64,000 nucleotides of DNA from Nonomuraea africana. GTDB taxonomy: Bacteria; Actinomycetota; Actinomycetes; Streptosporangiales; Streptosporangiaceae. The notes beneath the pieces were generated by a model. The model was not told the origin of the DNA and did not search any database. It was given only the letters and a program-made list of their open reading frames with translations. The DNA lies in assembly GCF_014873535.1 (NCBI RefSeq), contig NZ_JADBEF010000001.1:4774001-4838000 (forward strand), in the 5' to 3' direction. Position numbers and translations under genes: made by a program. Shown here in pieces: positions 55,469 to 64,000 of this stretch (its first letter is position 1; every line of letters begins with the position of its first letter).

Positions 55469-56410
55469 TTGACGCGCTCCCCGGGCTGAAGCCCGGAGAT
55501 TCTCGCCCGTGCCGCATGGGTTCATGCGGCACCCGGTGGCTTCCTGTTTCAACGACCCGTGCCCGAGCAAGCTCGGGTCTTACCTGGTCTCCGCAGGCGT
55601 TTAGCCTCTCCGCCCGTCCGGCGGCGAGGATATTGATCGCGGCGTTGACGTCCCGGTCATGGAGGACGCCGCACGGGCACGCCCATGACCGCACGGCCAG
55701 CGGCATGGACTCGGCCAGCGCCCCACACGATGAGCACAGCTTCGAGCTGGGGAAGAATCTGCCGATCTTCGTGAAGGTTCGGCCATACAGTCTGGCCTTG
55801 TACTCCAGCATCGCGACGAAGGTGCCCCACCCGGCGTCGTGCACGCTCTTGGCCAACCGGGTGCGAGCCAGTCCCTTGATCGCCAGGCCCTCCACATACA
55901 CCGCTTGGTTTTCGCGGACGATCATGGTGGAGGTCTGGTGATGGAACTCGCGGCGCGCGTCGGCGACCTTCGCATGCTGCCGGGCAACCTTGCCACGGGC
56001 CTTGGCCCGGTTGGCCGATCCCTTCTGCTTGCGACTCAGCGTGCTCTGGAGCCTTTTGAGTTTCCTCTCCGCCCGGCGCAGAAACTTCGGACTGTCGATC
56101 TTGCGGCCGTCCGACAGAACCGCGAAATGCCCCAACCCGAGATCGATCCCGACCTCGGGCGTGGAGCCGGGCAGCGGCTGCTCGCCGACCTCGACGACGA
56201 AGCTGGCGACATACCGCCCGGCCGCATCCTTGATGACCGTGACCGAGCTGGGCTCGGACGGCAGGGCACGTGACCAGCGGACCGCGATGTCACCGATCTT
56301 GGGCAGCGTCAGCTTGTCGCCGACCTTGAACCGGGCGTTCCTGGTGAACCGAATCGCCTGCCGATTATCCTTGCGCGACCGCAAGCGGGGCGGGGCGACC
56401 TTCGGGCCCT
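55469..56410 (-). mobile_element. Truncated IS200/IS605-group unit with 5'-deleted tnpB
   Basis: The right end is intact: hairpin CCGGGCTTCAGCCCGGGG and terminal TCAA (plus 55469-55472), the same layout as the element at 14546. The tnpB frame starts abruptly at GKGPKVAPPRLRSRKDNRQA and runs through the RuvC Asp in GIDLGLGHFAVLS, the Glu in VYVEGLAIKGL, the CSSC...CPCG zinc finger and the Asp in DRDVNAAINIL. About the first 100 residues, the left end and any tnpA are missing. As with the other copy, the frame has no stop before the right end. The remnant is on the same strand as the lyase it interrupts. Confidence 0.88.
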
Positions 56411-56575
56411 TGCCAGACCAGGACGACCTCGTGGCGGCCGTCGCCGTCGAGGTCGCCGACGGAGGCGTCGCCCGCGGTGTAGGAGTACGGCTGGCCGTCC
56501 TTGGTGTAGTCGTCGGCCGGTTTGTCGAGGGGGAGGTCCCGGTACTGCGCGCCCGAGGCCGAATGGGGTCAGATG
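56411..56575 (-). pseudogene. Rhamnogalacturonan lyase (PL11), N-proximal fragment
   Basis: About 54 codons: GAQYRDLPLDKPADDYTKDG, QPYSYTAGDASVGDLDGDGR and HEVVLVWQG, a match to the first blade region of PL11 lyases. Upstream the frame meets a stop and homology ends near 56575, so the signal peptide and start are gone. Downstream it passes straight into tnpB within the shared GGCAAGGGC. It belongs with the C-terminal part at 54512-55468. Confidence 0.8.
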
Positions 56576-56664
56576 ATCGAGCGGTTCTTCGGCACCGGCG
56601 GCCCTCATCATTGATCTCCAGTGCCCGGCACTTAGCCTTGCCCGCTCCCGGAAACCACGACCTC

Positions 56665-57633
56665 ATGGTGCACATTGGCTACACCCTGATGTCCGAGCAG
56701 ACACCCGCCCGCCAGCTCGTGGACTACGCCGCCGCAGCAGAGCAGGTCGGCTTCGACTTCGCGGTGATCTCCGACCACTACTTCCCCTGGATCGAGGAGA
56801 TGGGCCACTCGCCCTACGCGTGGTCGGTGCTGGGCGCCGTCGCGCAGGTGACCGAGCGCCTGCCGCTCATGACGTACGTGACCTGCCCGATCATGCGCTA
56901 CCACCCCGCCGTCGTCGCGCAGAAGGCCGCCACGATGGGCGTGCTGAGCGAGGGCCGGTTCACGCTCGGCCTGGGCTCGGGCGAGAACCTGAACGAGCAC
57001 GTGATCGGGGAGGGCTGGCCGCCGGCCAACACCCGGCACCGGATGTTCCGCGAGGCGATCCAGATCATCAAAGAGCTGTTCCAGGGGGACTACGTCACCT
57101 TCGACGGCGAGTACTACAACGTCGACTCGGCCAAGCTCTACGACCTGCCGGCCGAGCAGGTCCCGATCGGCATCGCGGCCTCCGGCGGGCAGTCGGCCGC
57201 GATCGCGGCGGAGTACGGCGACGTGCTGGTGATCAACGAGCCCATGCCCGAGGTGGTCCAGCAGTTCAACGCCGCCGGCGGCGCCGGCAAGCCGGTCTAC
57301 GGCCAGCTGCCCATCGCCTACGACACCGACGCCGCGGCCGCCAGGGAGCGCGCCCACCGGCTGTGGCGGTGGGCGGGCGTGGGCGGCTGGAAGGTCATGG
57401 CGGAGCTGCCAGGACCGGTGAACTTCGCGGCCGCCTCCGGCACGGTCCGGCCCGAGGACGTGGCCGAGAGCGTGCCGTGCGGGGACGACGTGGACGCCGT
57501 CGTGCAGGCGGTGCGGAAGTTCGCCGACGCCGGGTACACGCATGTCGCGCTGGTGCAGATCGGCGCCGACCAGCAGCGGCCGTTCTTCGACTGGGCCCAG
57601 AAGTCGCTCCTTCCCGCACTCGACGAGCTCTAG
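56665..57633 (+). CDS. LLM class F420-dependent oxidoreductase (G6PD-like subgroup)
   Basis: 322 aa from the ATG at 56665. TIM barrel of the luciferase-like family with IGYTLMSEQTPARQLVDYAA, FAVISDHYFPWIEEMGHSPY, the family glycine loop FTLGLGSGENLNEHVIG, and VPIGIAASGGQSAAIAAEYGD. HYFPWIEEMGHSPYAW corresponds to the stretch that in F420-dependent glucose-6-phosphate dehydrogenases carries the active-site His and Trp. This subgroup (sometimes annotated TIGR03557) uses F420 but few members have known substrates. The ribosome site is weak (CCCGGAAACC). It stands alone, divergent from the lyase remnant. Confidence 0.88.
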   Translation: MVHIGYTLMSEQTPARQLVDYAAAAEQVGFDFAVISDHYFPWIEEMGHSPYAWSVLGAVAQVTERLPLMTYVTCPIMRYHPAVVAQKAATMGVLSEGRFTLGLGSGENLNEHVIGEGWPPANTRHRMFREAIQIIKELFQGDYVTFDGEYYNVDSAKLYDLPAEQVPIGIAASGGQSAAIAAEYGDVLVINEPMPEVVQQFNAAGGAGKPVYGQLPIAYDTDAAAARERAHRLWRWAGVGGWKVMAELPGPVNFAAASGTVRPEDVAESVPCGDDVDAVVQAVRKFADAGYTHVALVQIGADQQRPFFDWAQKSLLPALDEL

Positions 57634-57788
57634 GAGCGACGCAGTTCTGCGCAGGCCTACTGGTCGGGTCGCGGCTGAGCGCTGATCCCCCGCTCGAGAG
57701 CCGGGCGGGGTGACCATGGCGATATGCGGGTATCCGGGGTGCGATGCGGCTTATGATCACCTTCAGCGCCCCCGCACGAGAGGACCCT

Positions 57789-58592
57789 GTGGCCGACATG
57801 TCAGACGAGTGGAACAGCGCGATCGACACGAGCAGGCCGAGCATCGCCAGGGCCTACGACGTCGTCCTGAACGGCAAGGACAACTTCGAGGTCGACCGCA
57901 GGTTCGTCGCCGAGATCGTGAAGGTCGTCCCCGAGATCTACGACGTGGCGGCCTACAACAGGCAGATCCTTGGCCGCGCCGTGCGGTTCCTGGTCGACCA
58001 GGGCATTGACCAGTTCATCGACCTCGGCTCCGGGCTGCCGACGGTGGAGAACACGCACCAGGTCGCGCAGCGGGCGAACCCCGACTCGCGGGTCGTCTAC
58101 GTGGACAACGACCCGATGGTGCTGGCCCACGGCCGGGCGCTGCTGGCCGAGAACGACCGGACCGCGGTCGTCACCTCCGACCTGCGCGACCCGACGGCGA
58201 TCCTGGGCGACGCGGACGTCAAGCGGCTCATCGATTTCGACCGGCCGGTCGGCGTGATGCTGGTCGGCATCCTGCACCACCTCCACGACGACGAGGACCC
58301 CCGCGGCATCGTCGAGGCCTACATGGCCGCGGTCCCGTCGGGCAGCTACCTGTTCATCACGCACTTCTGCGACTCGAGCCAGGACTCCCGCGACGCCGAG
58401 AAGAAGTTCCTCGCGCTGCTCGGCACCGGCCGGTTCCGCACCGTCGCCGAGATCACCGCCTTCTTCGACGGGTTCGAGCTGGTCGAGCCCGGCGTCGTGC
58501 CGCTGCCCCAGTGGCGTCCCGACGAGGCCGTCCCCGCGGAGCTGACCGTGGGCCAGCGCCTCATGTACGGCGGCGTCGCCCGCAAGCCGTAA
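57789..58592 (+). CDS. SAM-dependent methyltransferase, DUF574 type
   Basis: 267 aa from the GTG at 57789 (AGAGGA 4 nt upstream); an ATG nine bases later is possible. The start IDTSRPSIARAYDVVLNGKDNFEVDR is the recognisable head of the DUF574 family, which is abundant in actinomycetes; it is followed by FIDLGSGLPTVENTHQVAQ as AdoMet motif I, VVYVDNDPMV as motif II, and MLVGILHHLHDDEDP. Although common, members have few known substrates. The gene stands alone between the LLM gene and the convergent ThDP gene. Confidence 0.88.
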   Translation: MADMSDEWNSAIDTSRPSIARAYDVVLNGKDNFEVDRRFVAEIVKVVPEIYDVAAYNRQILGRAVRFLVDQGIDQFIDLGSGLPTVENTHQVAQRANPDSRVVYVDNDPMVLAHGRALLAENDRTAVVTSDLRDPTAILGDADVKRLIDFDRPVGVMLVGILHHLHDDEDPRGIVEAYMAAVPSGSYLFITHFCDSSQDSRDAEKKFLALLGTGRFRTVAEITAFFDGFELVEPGVVPLPQWRPDEAVPAELTVGQRLMYGGVARKP

Positions 58593-58618
58593 GGGCCGCG
58601 GCTGGTCAGCGGGCCGGG

Positions 58619-60214
58619 TCAGCCGCCCACGGTCACCTCGATGACCGTGGGCCCGTCCGCGTCGAGTGCCCGCTTGACCGCGCCGGGCAGCTCGGACAGG
58701 TCGGCCGGCCGCTCGCCGCGCCCGCCGAAGGCGCGGCCGAGCGCGGCGAAGTCGACACCGTCGATGTCCACGGCCACCGGGGGGATGTCCCTGGCCACCA
58801 TCTCCTCGCGGATCTCCGCGTAGCCGTGGTTGTTCATGACGATGACGGGCAGGGTCAGCCGCAGCTCGGCCGCCACGGCCAGCTCCTGCACGCTGAACAG
58901 CGTGCCCCCGTCTCCGGCCAGCGCGATCACGGTCCGGTCCGGGGCCGCCAGCTTGGCGCCGATCGCGGCCGGTACGGCGTAGCCGAGCGTGGCGTACCCG
59001 GTCGGGTAGACGAACCGGCGCGGCCCGTCCATCGGCCAGAACGGCACGGTCCCGAGGTACGACACCTGGGCGCTGTCGCCCGCGACGATCGTGTCGGCCG
59101 GCAGGCAGTCGCGCAGGACGTCCTGCACCGGCCGCCAGGCGGCGCCCACGGACATCGCCGCCTCCGCCGCCGCGTCCCTGAGGCGCGCGGCGCGCGCCCG
59201 TCCTTCGGCAGCGGGGGCGTGTCCGCGCAGGGCGTCGGCCAGCGCGCCGAGCACCGTGGCGGCATCGCCGTGGATCGCGATGCGGGCGGGCACGTTCTTG
59301 TGCAGCTGGCGCAGGTCCACGTCGACCCTGATGACGGTGCCGCGCGGGTGGAGCCGCACGCCCCAGAGGTCCGAGTCGGCCAGCTCGCTGCCCGCCACGA
59401 GCAGTACGTCGGCCGCCTCGATCGCCTCCTGGACCGGGCCGAGGCCGACGCTCGCGCCCAGCGAGAGGGGGTGGCTCTCCGGCACCACGCCCTTCGCGCT
59501 CACGCTGGTGGCCACCGGCGCGCCGAGCAGCTCCGCCAGACGTGCCGCGGGGGCGGCGGCGTCGATCGCGCCGCCGCCGAGGACGATCAGCGGCGCGGTG
59601 GCCCCGCGCAGCGCGTCGAGGGCGGCGGAGAGCGCGGTGCCGGAGGGAACGAGCGTCGCGGAGGTCAGCGGGCCGGGAGCCTGGCCGTCCCACGGCGACT
59701 CCAGCACGTCGAGCGGCAGCTCCAGGTGGACGGGGCGGGTGCGCTCCACCCGCCAGCGCGCGAACGTCTCGTGGATCACCGCGGCGGCCTGCGCGGGCGA
59801 GGAGACGCGCACGCTGCGGTCGTACAGCGCGTCCATGGCGGCCCGCTGGTCCTTGACCTCGTGCAGCCAGCCCACGTCGGCGCGGTCCTGACCCAGCGGC
59901 GGCCCTGGCGAGATCACCAGCAGCGGCACCGAATCGGCGTAGGCGGTGGCCGCCGCGGTGGCGATGTTGGTGAGTCCTGGACCGCTCGTCGTGACGCAAA
60001 CGCCCGGACGGCCGCTGACCCTGGCGTAGGCGTCGGCGGCGTACCCGCCGCCCTGCTCGTGCCTGGGGGCGACGTGGCGGATGTCCGAGCTCGCCAGCTG
60101 CCGGTACAGCTCCAGGTTGTGGGTGCCGGGGATGCCGAAGACGGTCTCGACACCGTTGTCGCGCAGCGCGCCCACCACGGCTGCGGCACCGGTCAATGAT
60201 GATTCGGTTGCCAT
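58619..60214 (-). CDS. Thiamine diphosphate-dependent decarboxylase/synthase-like enzyme, second copy
   Basis: 531 aa from the ATG at 60214. The same branch as the enzyme at 24003: VFGIPGTHNLELYRQLA, the activating Glu in APRHEQGGGYAADAYAR (about residue 52), and the cofactor site GDGGTLFSVQELAVAAEL...NNHGYAEI. Side by side the two proteins share these blocks but differ along most of the chain, so they are paralogues rather than a recent duplication. The divergent Lrp-type regulator starts 41 bp away, which suggests control by an amino acid or its oxo acid. The reaction is probably 2-oxo acid decarboxylation; the substrate is open. Confidence 0.85.
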   Translation of the reverse strand: MATESSLTGAAAVVGALRDNGVETVFGIPGTHNLELYRQLASSDIRHVAPRHEQGGGYAADAYARVSGRPGVCVTTSGPGLTNIATAAATAYADSVPLLVISPGPPLGQDRADVGWLHEVKDQRAAMDALYDRSVRVSSPAQAAAVIHETFARWRVERTRPVHLELPLDVLESPWDGQAPGPLTSATLVPSGTALSAALDALRGATAPLIVLGGGAIDAAAPAARLAELLGAPVATSVSAKGVVPESHPLSLGASVGLGPVQEAIEAADVLLVAGSELADSDLWGVRLHPRGTVIRVDVDLRQLHKNVPARIAIHGDAATVLGALADALRGHAPAAEGRARAARLRDAAAEAAMSVGAAWRPVQDVLRDCLPADTIVAGDSAQVSYLGTVPFWPMDGPRRFVYPTGYATLGYAVPAAIGAKLAAPDRTVIALAGDGGTLFSVQELAVAAELRLTLPVIVMNNHGYAEIREEMVARDIPPVAVDIDGVDFAALGRAFGGRGERPADLSELPGAVKRALDADGPTVIEVTVGG

Positions 60215-60255
60215 AGTGCCGCCGAGCCTACGTTTCGCCCGTTACCTTTGTCTAC

Positions 60256-61134
60256 GTGGATCTGGATCGCACCGACCTTGAGATCGTCCGCCATCTGCAG
60301 GCCGACGGACGGATGACCTTCGAGACGATCGCGCAGCGCGTGGGCCTGTCCCGGCCCGCCACGCGCACCCGCGCGCAACGCCTGCTCACTTCGGGGGCGG
60401 TGCGGATCGTCGCCATCGTGCACCCCGCGGTCAAGGGGCTGACCGCCATCGCGCACGCCTCCATCAGAGTGGACGGCCCCGCCCGTCCCGTGGCCCAGTC
60501 GATCGCCGAGCTGGCCGAGGCCCCCTTCGTCACGCTGACCGTCGGCGGTCACGCGGTCGTGGCCGAGGTGCGCGCTCCCGACTTCGGCGCGCTCGCCACC
60601 TCCATCGAGCGGCTGCGCAGCATGCCGGGGGTGCGCGGGGTCGACACGCTGGTCTACACCCGGGTGCTCAAGGACTCGACGGCGCTGTCCGAGCCGCGCG
60701 GCGATCTGCAGATGGACGAGATCGACCACCGGATCCTGGCGGAGCTCCAGGCCGACGGCCGCATCGCCTTCGCCGACCTGGGCGAGCGGGTGGGGCTGTC
60801 CCCCGGGGCGGCGAGGGTGCGGGCGCTGCGGCTGCTCGAGGCGGGGGTGGCCAGGGTGGTCGCGCTGGTGCGTCCAGACGTGCTGGGCATGGGGCAGCTC
60901 TGCGGGTTCGCGCTGACCGTCGAGGGGGACGCCGCGCCGCTGGTCGAGCAGCTGTCCTCGTGGGAGCGCGTGTCCTACCTGGCCGCCTGCATGGGCAGGG
61001 CCGACCTGGTCGGCACCGTGGCGGGCGAGTCGCTGCCGGACGTCATCACGCTGCTGGAGCGGGTGCGCGCGATGAAGGGCGTGCGGGAGCTGACCTCCTG
61101 GGTCCACGCCGAGCTCGTCAAGGAGCGCTACTGA
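60256..61134 (+). CDS. Lrp/AsnC family regulator with two fused Lrp units
   Basis: 292 aa from the GTG at 60256. Two complete Lrp-like halves are joined head to tail: HTH 1 (LDRTDLEIVRHLQADGRMTF, IAQRVGLSRPATRTRAQRLL) with its AsnC ligand domain, and HTH 2 from about residue 155 (IDHRILAELQADGRIAFADL, GERVGLSPGAARVRALRLLE) with a second AsnC domain. Ordinary Lrp proteins are half this length and dimerise, so the fusion makes a covalent dimer; such double forms are known in actinomycetes. It is divergent from the ThDP enzyme and upstream of the amidohydrolase and MHS transporter, all of which it may control. Confidence 0.92.
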   Translation: MDLDRTDLEIVRHLQADGRMTFETIAQRVGLSRPATRTRAQRLLTSGAVRIVAIVHPAVKGLTAIAHASIRVDGPARPVAQSIAELAEAPFVTLTVGGHAVVAEVRAPDFGALATSIERLRSMPGVRGVDTLVYTRVLKDSTALSEPRGDLQMDEIDHRILAELQADGRIAFADLGERVGLSPGAARVRALRLLEAGVARVVALVRPDVLGMGQLCGFALTVEGDAAPLVEQLSSWERVSYLAACMGRADLVGTVAGESLPDVITLLERVRAMKGVRELTSWVHAELVKERY

Positions 61135-61224
61135 CGATTCGTTTGCCAGACGGCGGCTTGACAAACGAGTCGTCTGTTGCGCATGCTCCCCTCAATCGAA
61201 AGAGCTCGAGGGGAGAAGGTGCGC

Positions 61225-62829
61225 ATGGACACCCTGCTGGTCGCCGGGGCAACGGTGATCACGCCGGACGGGCACGCGGAGGCGCTTGCCGTACGAGGCG
61301 GGCGGATCGAGCACGTGGGGACCGTCGCCGAGTGCCGCGCGGCGCTCGGCCGGGTGGACGAGGAGCTCGCCCTGGACGGCGGGGTCGTGCACCCCGGCTT
61401 CGTGGACGCGCACTGCCACCCCGTCATGTACGGCCAGGCGCTGGCCTGGGTCGACTGCCGGCCCGAGGTCGCCCCCGACCTCGACACGCTCGTGTCGCTC
61501 CTGGCGGAGACGGCCAGGAGGCTGCCGCCCGGCACGCCGGTGCGCGGGTTCGGCTACGAGCACCGGCGCCTGGCCGAGCGGCGCCACCCGACCGCCCACG
61601 ACCTCGACAGGGTCGCCAGCGATCGGGAGGTGTACCTGATGAACGCCTCCGGTCACGGCGGCGTCGTCAACACCCACGCGCTGCGGCAGTACGGCATCAC
61701 CGCGGGCACGCCCGACCCCGTGGGCGGGCGGATCGGCCGCTTCGACGGCGGCGAGCCCAACGGCGAGCTGTGGGACGCCGCCTGTGATCTGCTCACCGGC
61801 CCGGACGGCGTCAAGATCAGCAACCACGGGCCCAACTTCCACCTGTCCGAACCCGCCGACATCATGATCGAGCACGTCCGGCGGGCCCAGGAGGTGTTCC
61901 TGGCGGCGGGGGTGACCAGCGTCGGCGACGCCCAGGTGTCACGGCGCGAGCTGGAGACCTACCTGCGGGCCAGGGACGCCGGCGCCCTGCGGCTGCGCGT
62001 CTCGGCCTACGTCACCTCGGCCCTGCTCGACACCGCCGCAGACCTCGGGCTGGCCGGCGAGCTGGGCGACGACCGGCTGCGGATCGCCGGAGTCAAGTTC
62101 TACGCCGACGGCACGCTGGGCGGGTGGACCGCCTACTTCCCCGACGGCTACGCCGCCGACTGCTGCCACCACGGGCAGCTCTACCACACGCCCGAGGAGT
62201 ACACCGAGCTGATCGGCCGCGCGCACCGGCTCGGCCTGCAGACCGCCACGCACGCGCAGTCGCCGTACGCCATCGGCATGGTGCTCGACGCGGTGGAGAA
62301 GGCAGGCCCGCCGTACGGCATGCGGCACCGGATCGAGCACTCGGGGCTGCCCACCGACGAGCAGATCGGCCGCATGGCCGAACTCGGCGTAATCCCCGTC
62401 ATGCAGCCCCAGCACCACCTGCGCACCGGCGACGGCACGATCACCGCGGTCGGCGAGCTCGGACACCGCTACAACCCGGCGGGGCTCTGCGCCGCGGCGG
62501 GCGTCCCCGTCGTCTTCAGCTCGGATGCGCCGGTCGCCCAGCCCGACCCGCTGGAGGCGGTCGCCGCGGCCGCCACCCGCACGACCGTCCTCGGCACCGT
62601 GCTCGGCGGCCCCGAGCTGCGGCTGACAGTACCCGACGGGCTTCGCGCGCACTCGATCGCGGCGGCGCGGGCGCTGCGCCGCGAGCACGCGGTGGGCTCG
62701 CTCGAGCCGGGCAAGCTCGCCGACTTCGCCGTCATGGACGGCGACCCCACCACGGCCCAGCCGGCGGAGCTGAGCGCGATCCGGGTCACGCAGACCTGGA
62801 TCGGCGGCCGCATGGCCTGGTCGGCCTGA
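61225..62829 (+). CDS. Amidohydrolase family protein (YtcJ-like)
   Basis: 534 aa from the ATG at 61225 with GAGGGGAG 9 nt upstream. Metal-dependent amidohydrolase: VVHPGFVDAHCHPVMYGQ with the HxH pair (about residues 62-64), GVKFYADGTLGGWTAYF in the region that carries the bridging residue, TATHAQSPYAIG, RHRIEHSG and FSSDAPVAQPDPLEA for the other ligands, and a C-terminal composite beta-sandwich (GSLEPGKLADFAVMDGDP). YtcJ-like enzymes hydrolyse amides or cyclic imides of varied size. The start of an apparent catabolic pair with the MHS transporter 27 nt downstream. Confidence 0.9.
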   Translation: MDTLLVAGATVITPDGHAEALAVRGGRIEHVGTVAECRAALGRVDEELALDGGVVHPGFVDAHCHPVMYGQALAWVDCRPEVAPDLDTLVSLLAETARRLPPGTPVRGFGYEHRRLAERRHPTAHDLDRVASDREVYLMNASGHGGVVNTHALRQYGITAGTPDPVGGRIGRFDGGEPNGELWDAACDLLTGPDGVKISNHGPNFHLSEPADIMIEHVRRAQEVFLAAGVTSVGDAQVSRRELETYLRARDAGALRLRVSAYVTSALLDTAADLGLAGELGDDRLRIAGVKFYADGTLGGWTAYFPDGYAADCCHHGQLYHTPEEYTELIGRAHRLGLQTATHAQSPYAIGMVLDAVEKAGPPYGMRHRIEHSGLPTDEQIGRMAELGVIPVMQPQHHLRTGDGTITAVGELGHRYNPAGLCAAAGVPVVFSSDAPVAQPDPLEAVAAAATRTTVLGTVLGGPELRLTVPDGLRAHSIAAARALRREHAVGSLEPGKLADFAVMDGDPTTAQPAELSAIRVTQTWIGGRMAWSA

Positions 62830-62856
62830 CCCACATCCCGCCCGGAGGAACCCCCC

Positions 62857-64000
62857 ATGACCAACAAGAACAGGTCGGCACTGGCGGCGCTGGTCGGCAC
62901 CTCGATCGAGTGGTACGACTTCTACGCCTTCGCCACGGCCGCCGCGATCGTCTTCAACCAGGTCTTCTTCCCCCCGGACATGTCGCCGTTCGTCAGGACC
63001 GTGGCCTCGTTCGGCACGTTCGCGGTCGGCTTCCTGCTCAGGCCGCTCGGCGGGATCATCTTCGGCCACATCGGCGACCGCATCGGCCGGAAGAACACAC
63101 TGGTCACCACGCTGCTCATGATGGGCGTCGCCTCGTTCGCGATCGGGCTGCTGCCCACGTACGCGCAGATCGGCGCCTGGGCGCCGCTGATGCTGGTGGC
63201 GCTCAGGCTGGTGCAGGGCATCGCGTTGGGCGGCGAGTGGGGCGGGGCCGTGCTGGTCGCCGTGGAGAACGCGCCGCCGGGGCGCCGCGCGTTCTTCGGC
63301 TCATTCGCCCAGCTCGGCTCCTCCGTCGGGGCCCTGCTGTCCACGGGGGCGTTCAGCCTGATGAGCTCCTTCGGCGACGAGGCGTTCGTCTCGTGGGGGT
63401 GGCGCGTGCCGTTCCTGCTGTCGGCCGTCCTCGTGGTCATCGGCCTGGTGATCAGGCTGAAGCTCGAGGAGGCGCCCGCGATGAAGCAGGTGCGCGCGGA
63501 GCGGGCCGTCGCCGACACGCTGCCCGTGCGCGAGGTGCTGCAGAAGTCGTGGCGCACCGTCCTGCTCGGCGTCTTCGCCCTGGCCACCGCCACCGGCGGC
63601 TACTACATCACCACCACCTTCCTGCTCACCTACGGCACGGGCACGCACGGTCTCTCCGAGGCCATGCTGCTCAACGGCCTGTCGCTGGCCGCCTTCCTCG
63701 AACTGCTGGTCACGCCCGTGCTGTCGTTCTACGCCGACAAGGTCGGACCGCACCGCATGGTCATCGCCGGGCTGATCGGCGTGGTCGTGCTGTCGATCCC
63801 GCAGTTCCTGGTGCTCGGGACCGGCAGCGTCGCCCTCATCTACCTGGCGTTGCTGGCCATGCGCTTCGCGATGTCCGCGCTGTACGGGCCGGTCGCGACC
63901 GTCCTGGCCGAGGGCTTCGCCGCGCGGGTCCGCTACACCGGGATCTCGCTGTCGTACCAGGTCTCGACCATGGTCTTCGGCGGGCTCTCCCCCATCGTGG
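62857..64000 (+). CDS. MHS family MFS transporter (3' end outside window)
   Basis: At least 381 codons; CGGAGGAA 6 nt before the ATG. A metabolite:proton symporter of the MFS: GTSIEWYDFYAFATAAAIVF, the typical first helix of the MHS group (as in KgtP and ShiA), RPLGGIIFGHIGDRIGRKNTL for loop 2-3, and LVQGIALGGEWGGAVLVAVE for helix 5. Substrates of the family are organic acids, osmolytes and similar small molecules. Being next to the amidohydrolase, it probably imports that enzyme's substrate. Ten hydrophobic segments can be seen before the sequence ends. Confidence 0.92.
   Translation, partial: MTNKNRSALAALVGTSIEWYDFYAFATAAAIVFNQVFFPPDMSPFVRTVASFGTFAVGFLLRPLGGIIFGHIGDRIGRKNTLVTTLLMMGVASFAIGLLPTYAQIGAWAPLMLVALRLVQGIALGGEWGGAVLVAVENAPPGRRAFFGSFAQLGSSVGALLSTGAFSLMSSFGDEAFVSWGWRVPFLLSAVLVVIGLVIRLKLEEAPAMKQVRAERAVADTLPVREVLQKSWRTVLLGVFALATATGGYYITTTFLLTYGTGTHGLSEAMLLNGLSLAAFLELLVTPVLSFYADKVGPHRMVIAGLIGVVVLSIPQFLVLGTGSVALIYLALLAMRFAMSALYGPVATVLAEGFAARVRYTGISLSYQVSTMVFGGLSPIV

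Overview
The window is high-GC DNA with actinomycete hallmarks: nearly every codon ends in G or C, starts are often GTG, stop and start codons overlap (ATGA/GTGA), and the gene content is typical (F420-type LLM oxidoreductases, ANTAR/SpoIIE phosphatases, many-HAMP histidine kinase, CsbD, MHS permease). A Streptosporangiales-like organism such as Nonomuraea is an inference from gene content only. The first gene runs off the left edge and the last off the right edge.

Layout. 1-7.6 kb: stress or partner-switching signalling, with an ANTAR-GAF-PAS-SpoIIE phosphatase, a soluble hybrid histidine kinase, a second SpoIIE-like phosphatase and a MarR regulator. 7.6-12.8 kb: methyltransferase, MerR-like regulator, polyphosphate kinase 2, a divergent SDR/LacI pair, a small membrane protein and CsbD. 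12.8-16.4 kb: a decayed sugar locus. A LacI regulator and an excellent palindromic operator face a GH51 arabinofuranosidase fragment that is fused by deletion to the tail of a sugar ABC permease; an IS200/IS605 element with intact tnpB and broken tnpA is inserted in that permease, and the empty site can be reconstructed. 16.4-27.8 kb: a TetR-controlled, translationally coupled uptake and catabolism operon (PotD/B/C/A-like transporter, acyl-CoA dehydrogenase, ADP-forming acyl-CoA ligase, ThDP decarboxylase-like enzyme, Glu/Leu-type dehydrogenase), followed by an LLM oxidoreductase. Matching 16-bp motifs lie before the regulator and before the transporter.

27.8-51.2 kb (minus strand): the main accessory feature, a seven-gene NRPS-PKS operon. 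In biosynthetic order it holds a type II thioesterase fused to a catalytically dead Sfp-like domain, A-PCP-C-A-PCP, a PKS with the order KS-AT-KR-DH-ACP, an MbtH protein, C-A(Gly)-PCP-C-A(Ser)-PCP, C-A(Ser)-PCP-TE, and an MFS exporter. Collinearity predicts X1-X2-(malonate-derived C2)-Gly-Ser-Ser. The terminal TE has Cys in place of the nucleophilic Ser and Arg where the catalytic His is expected.

51.2-64 kb: a structured non-coding stretch, a PEP mutase/isocitrate lyase-family enzyme, a secreted protein, a Gfo/Idh oxidoreductase, a rhamnogalacturonan lyase (PL11) split by a truncated tnpB element, an LLM oxidoreductase and an SAM methyltransferase. The window closes with a second ThDP enzyme divergent from a two-unit Lrp regulator, an amidohydrolase and an MHS-family transporter.
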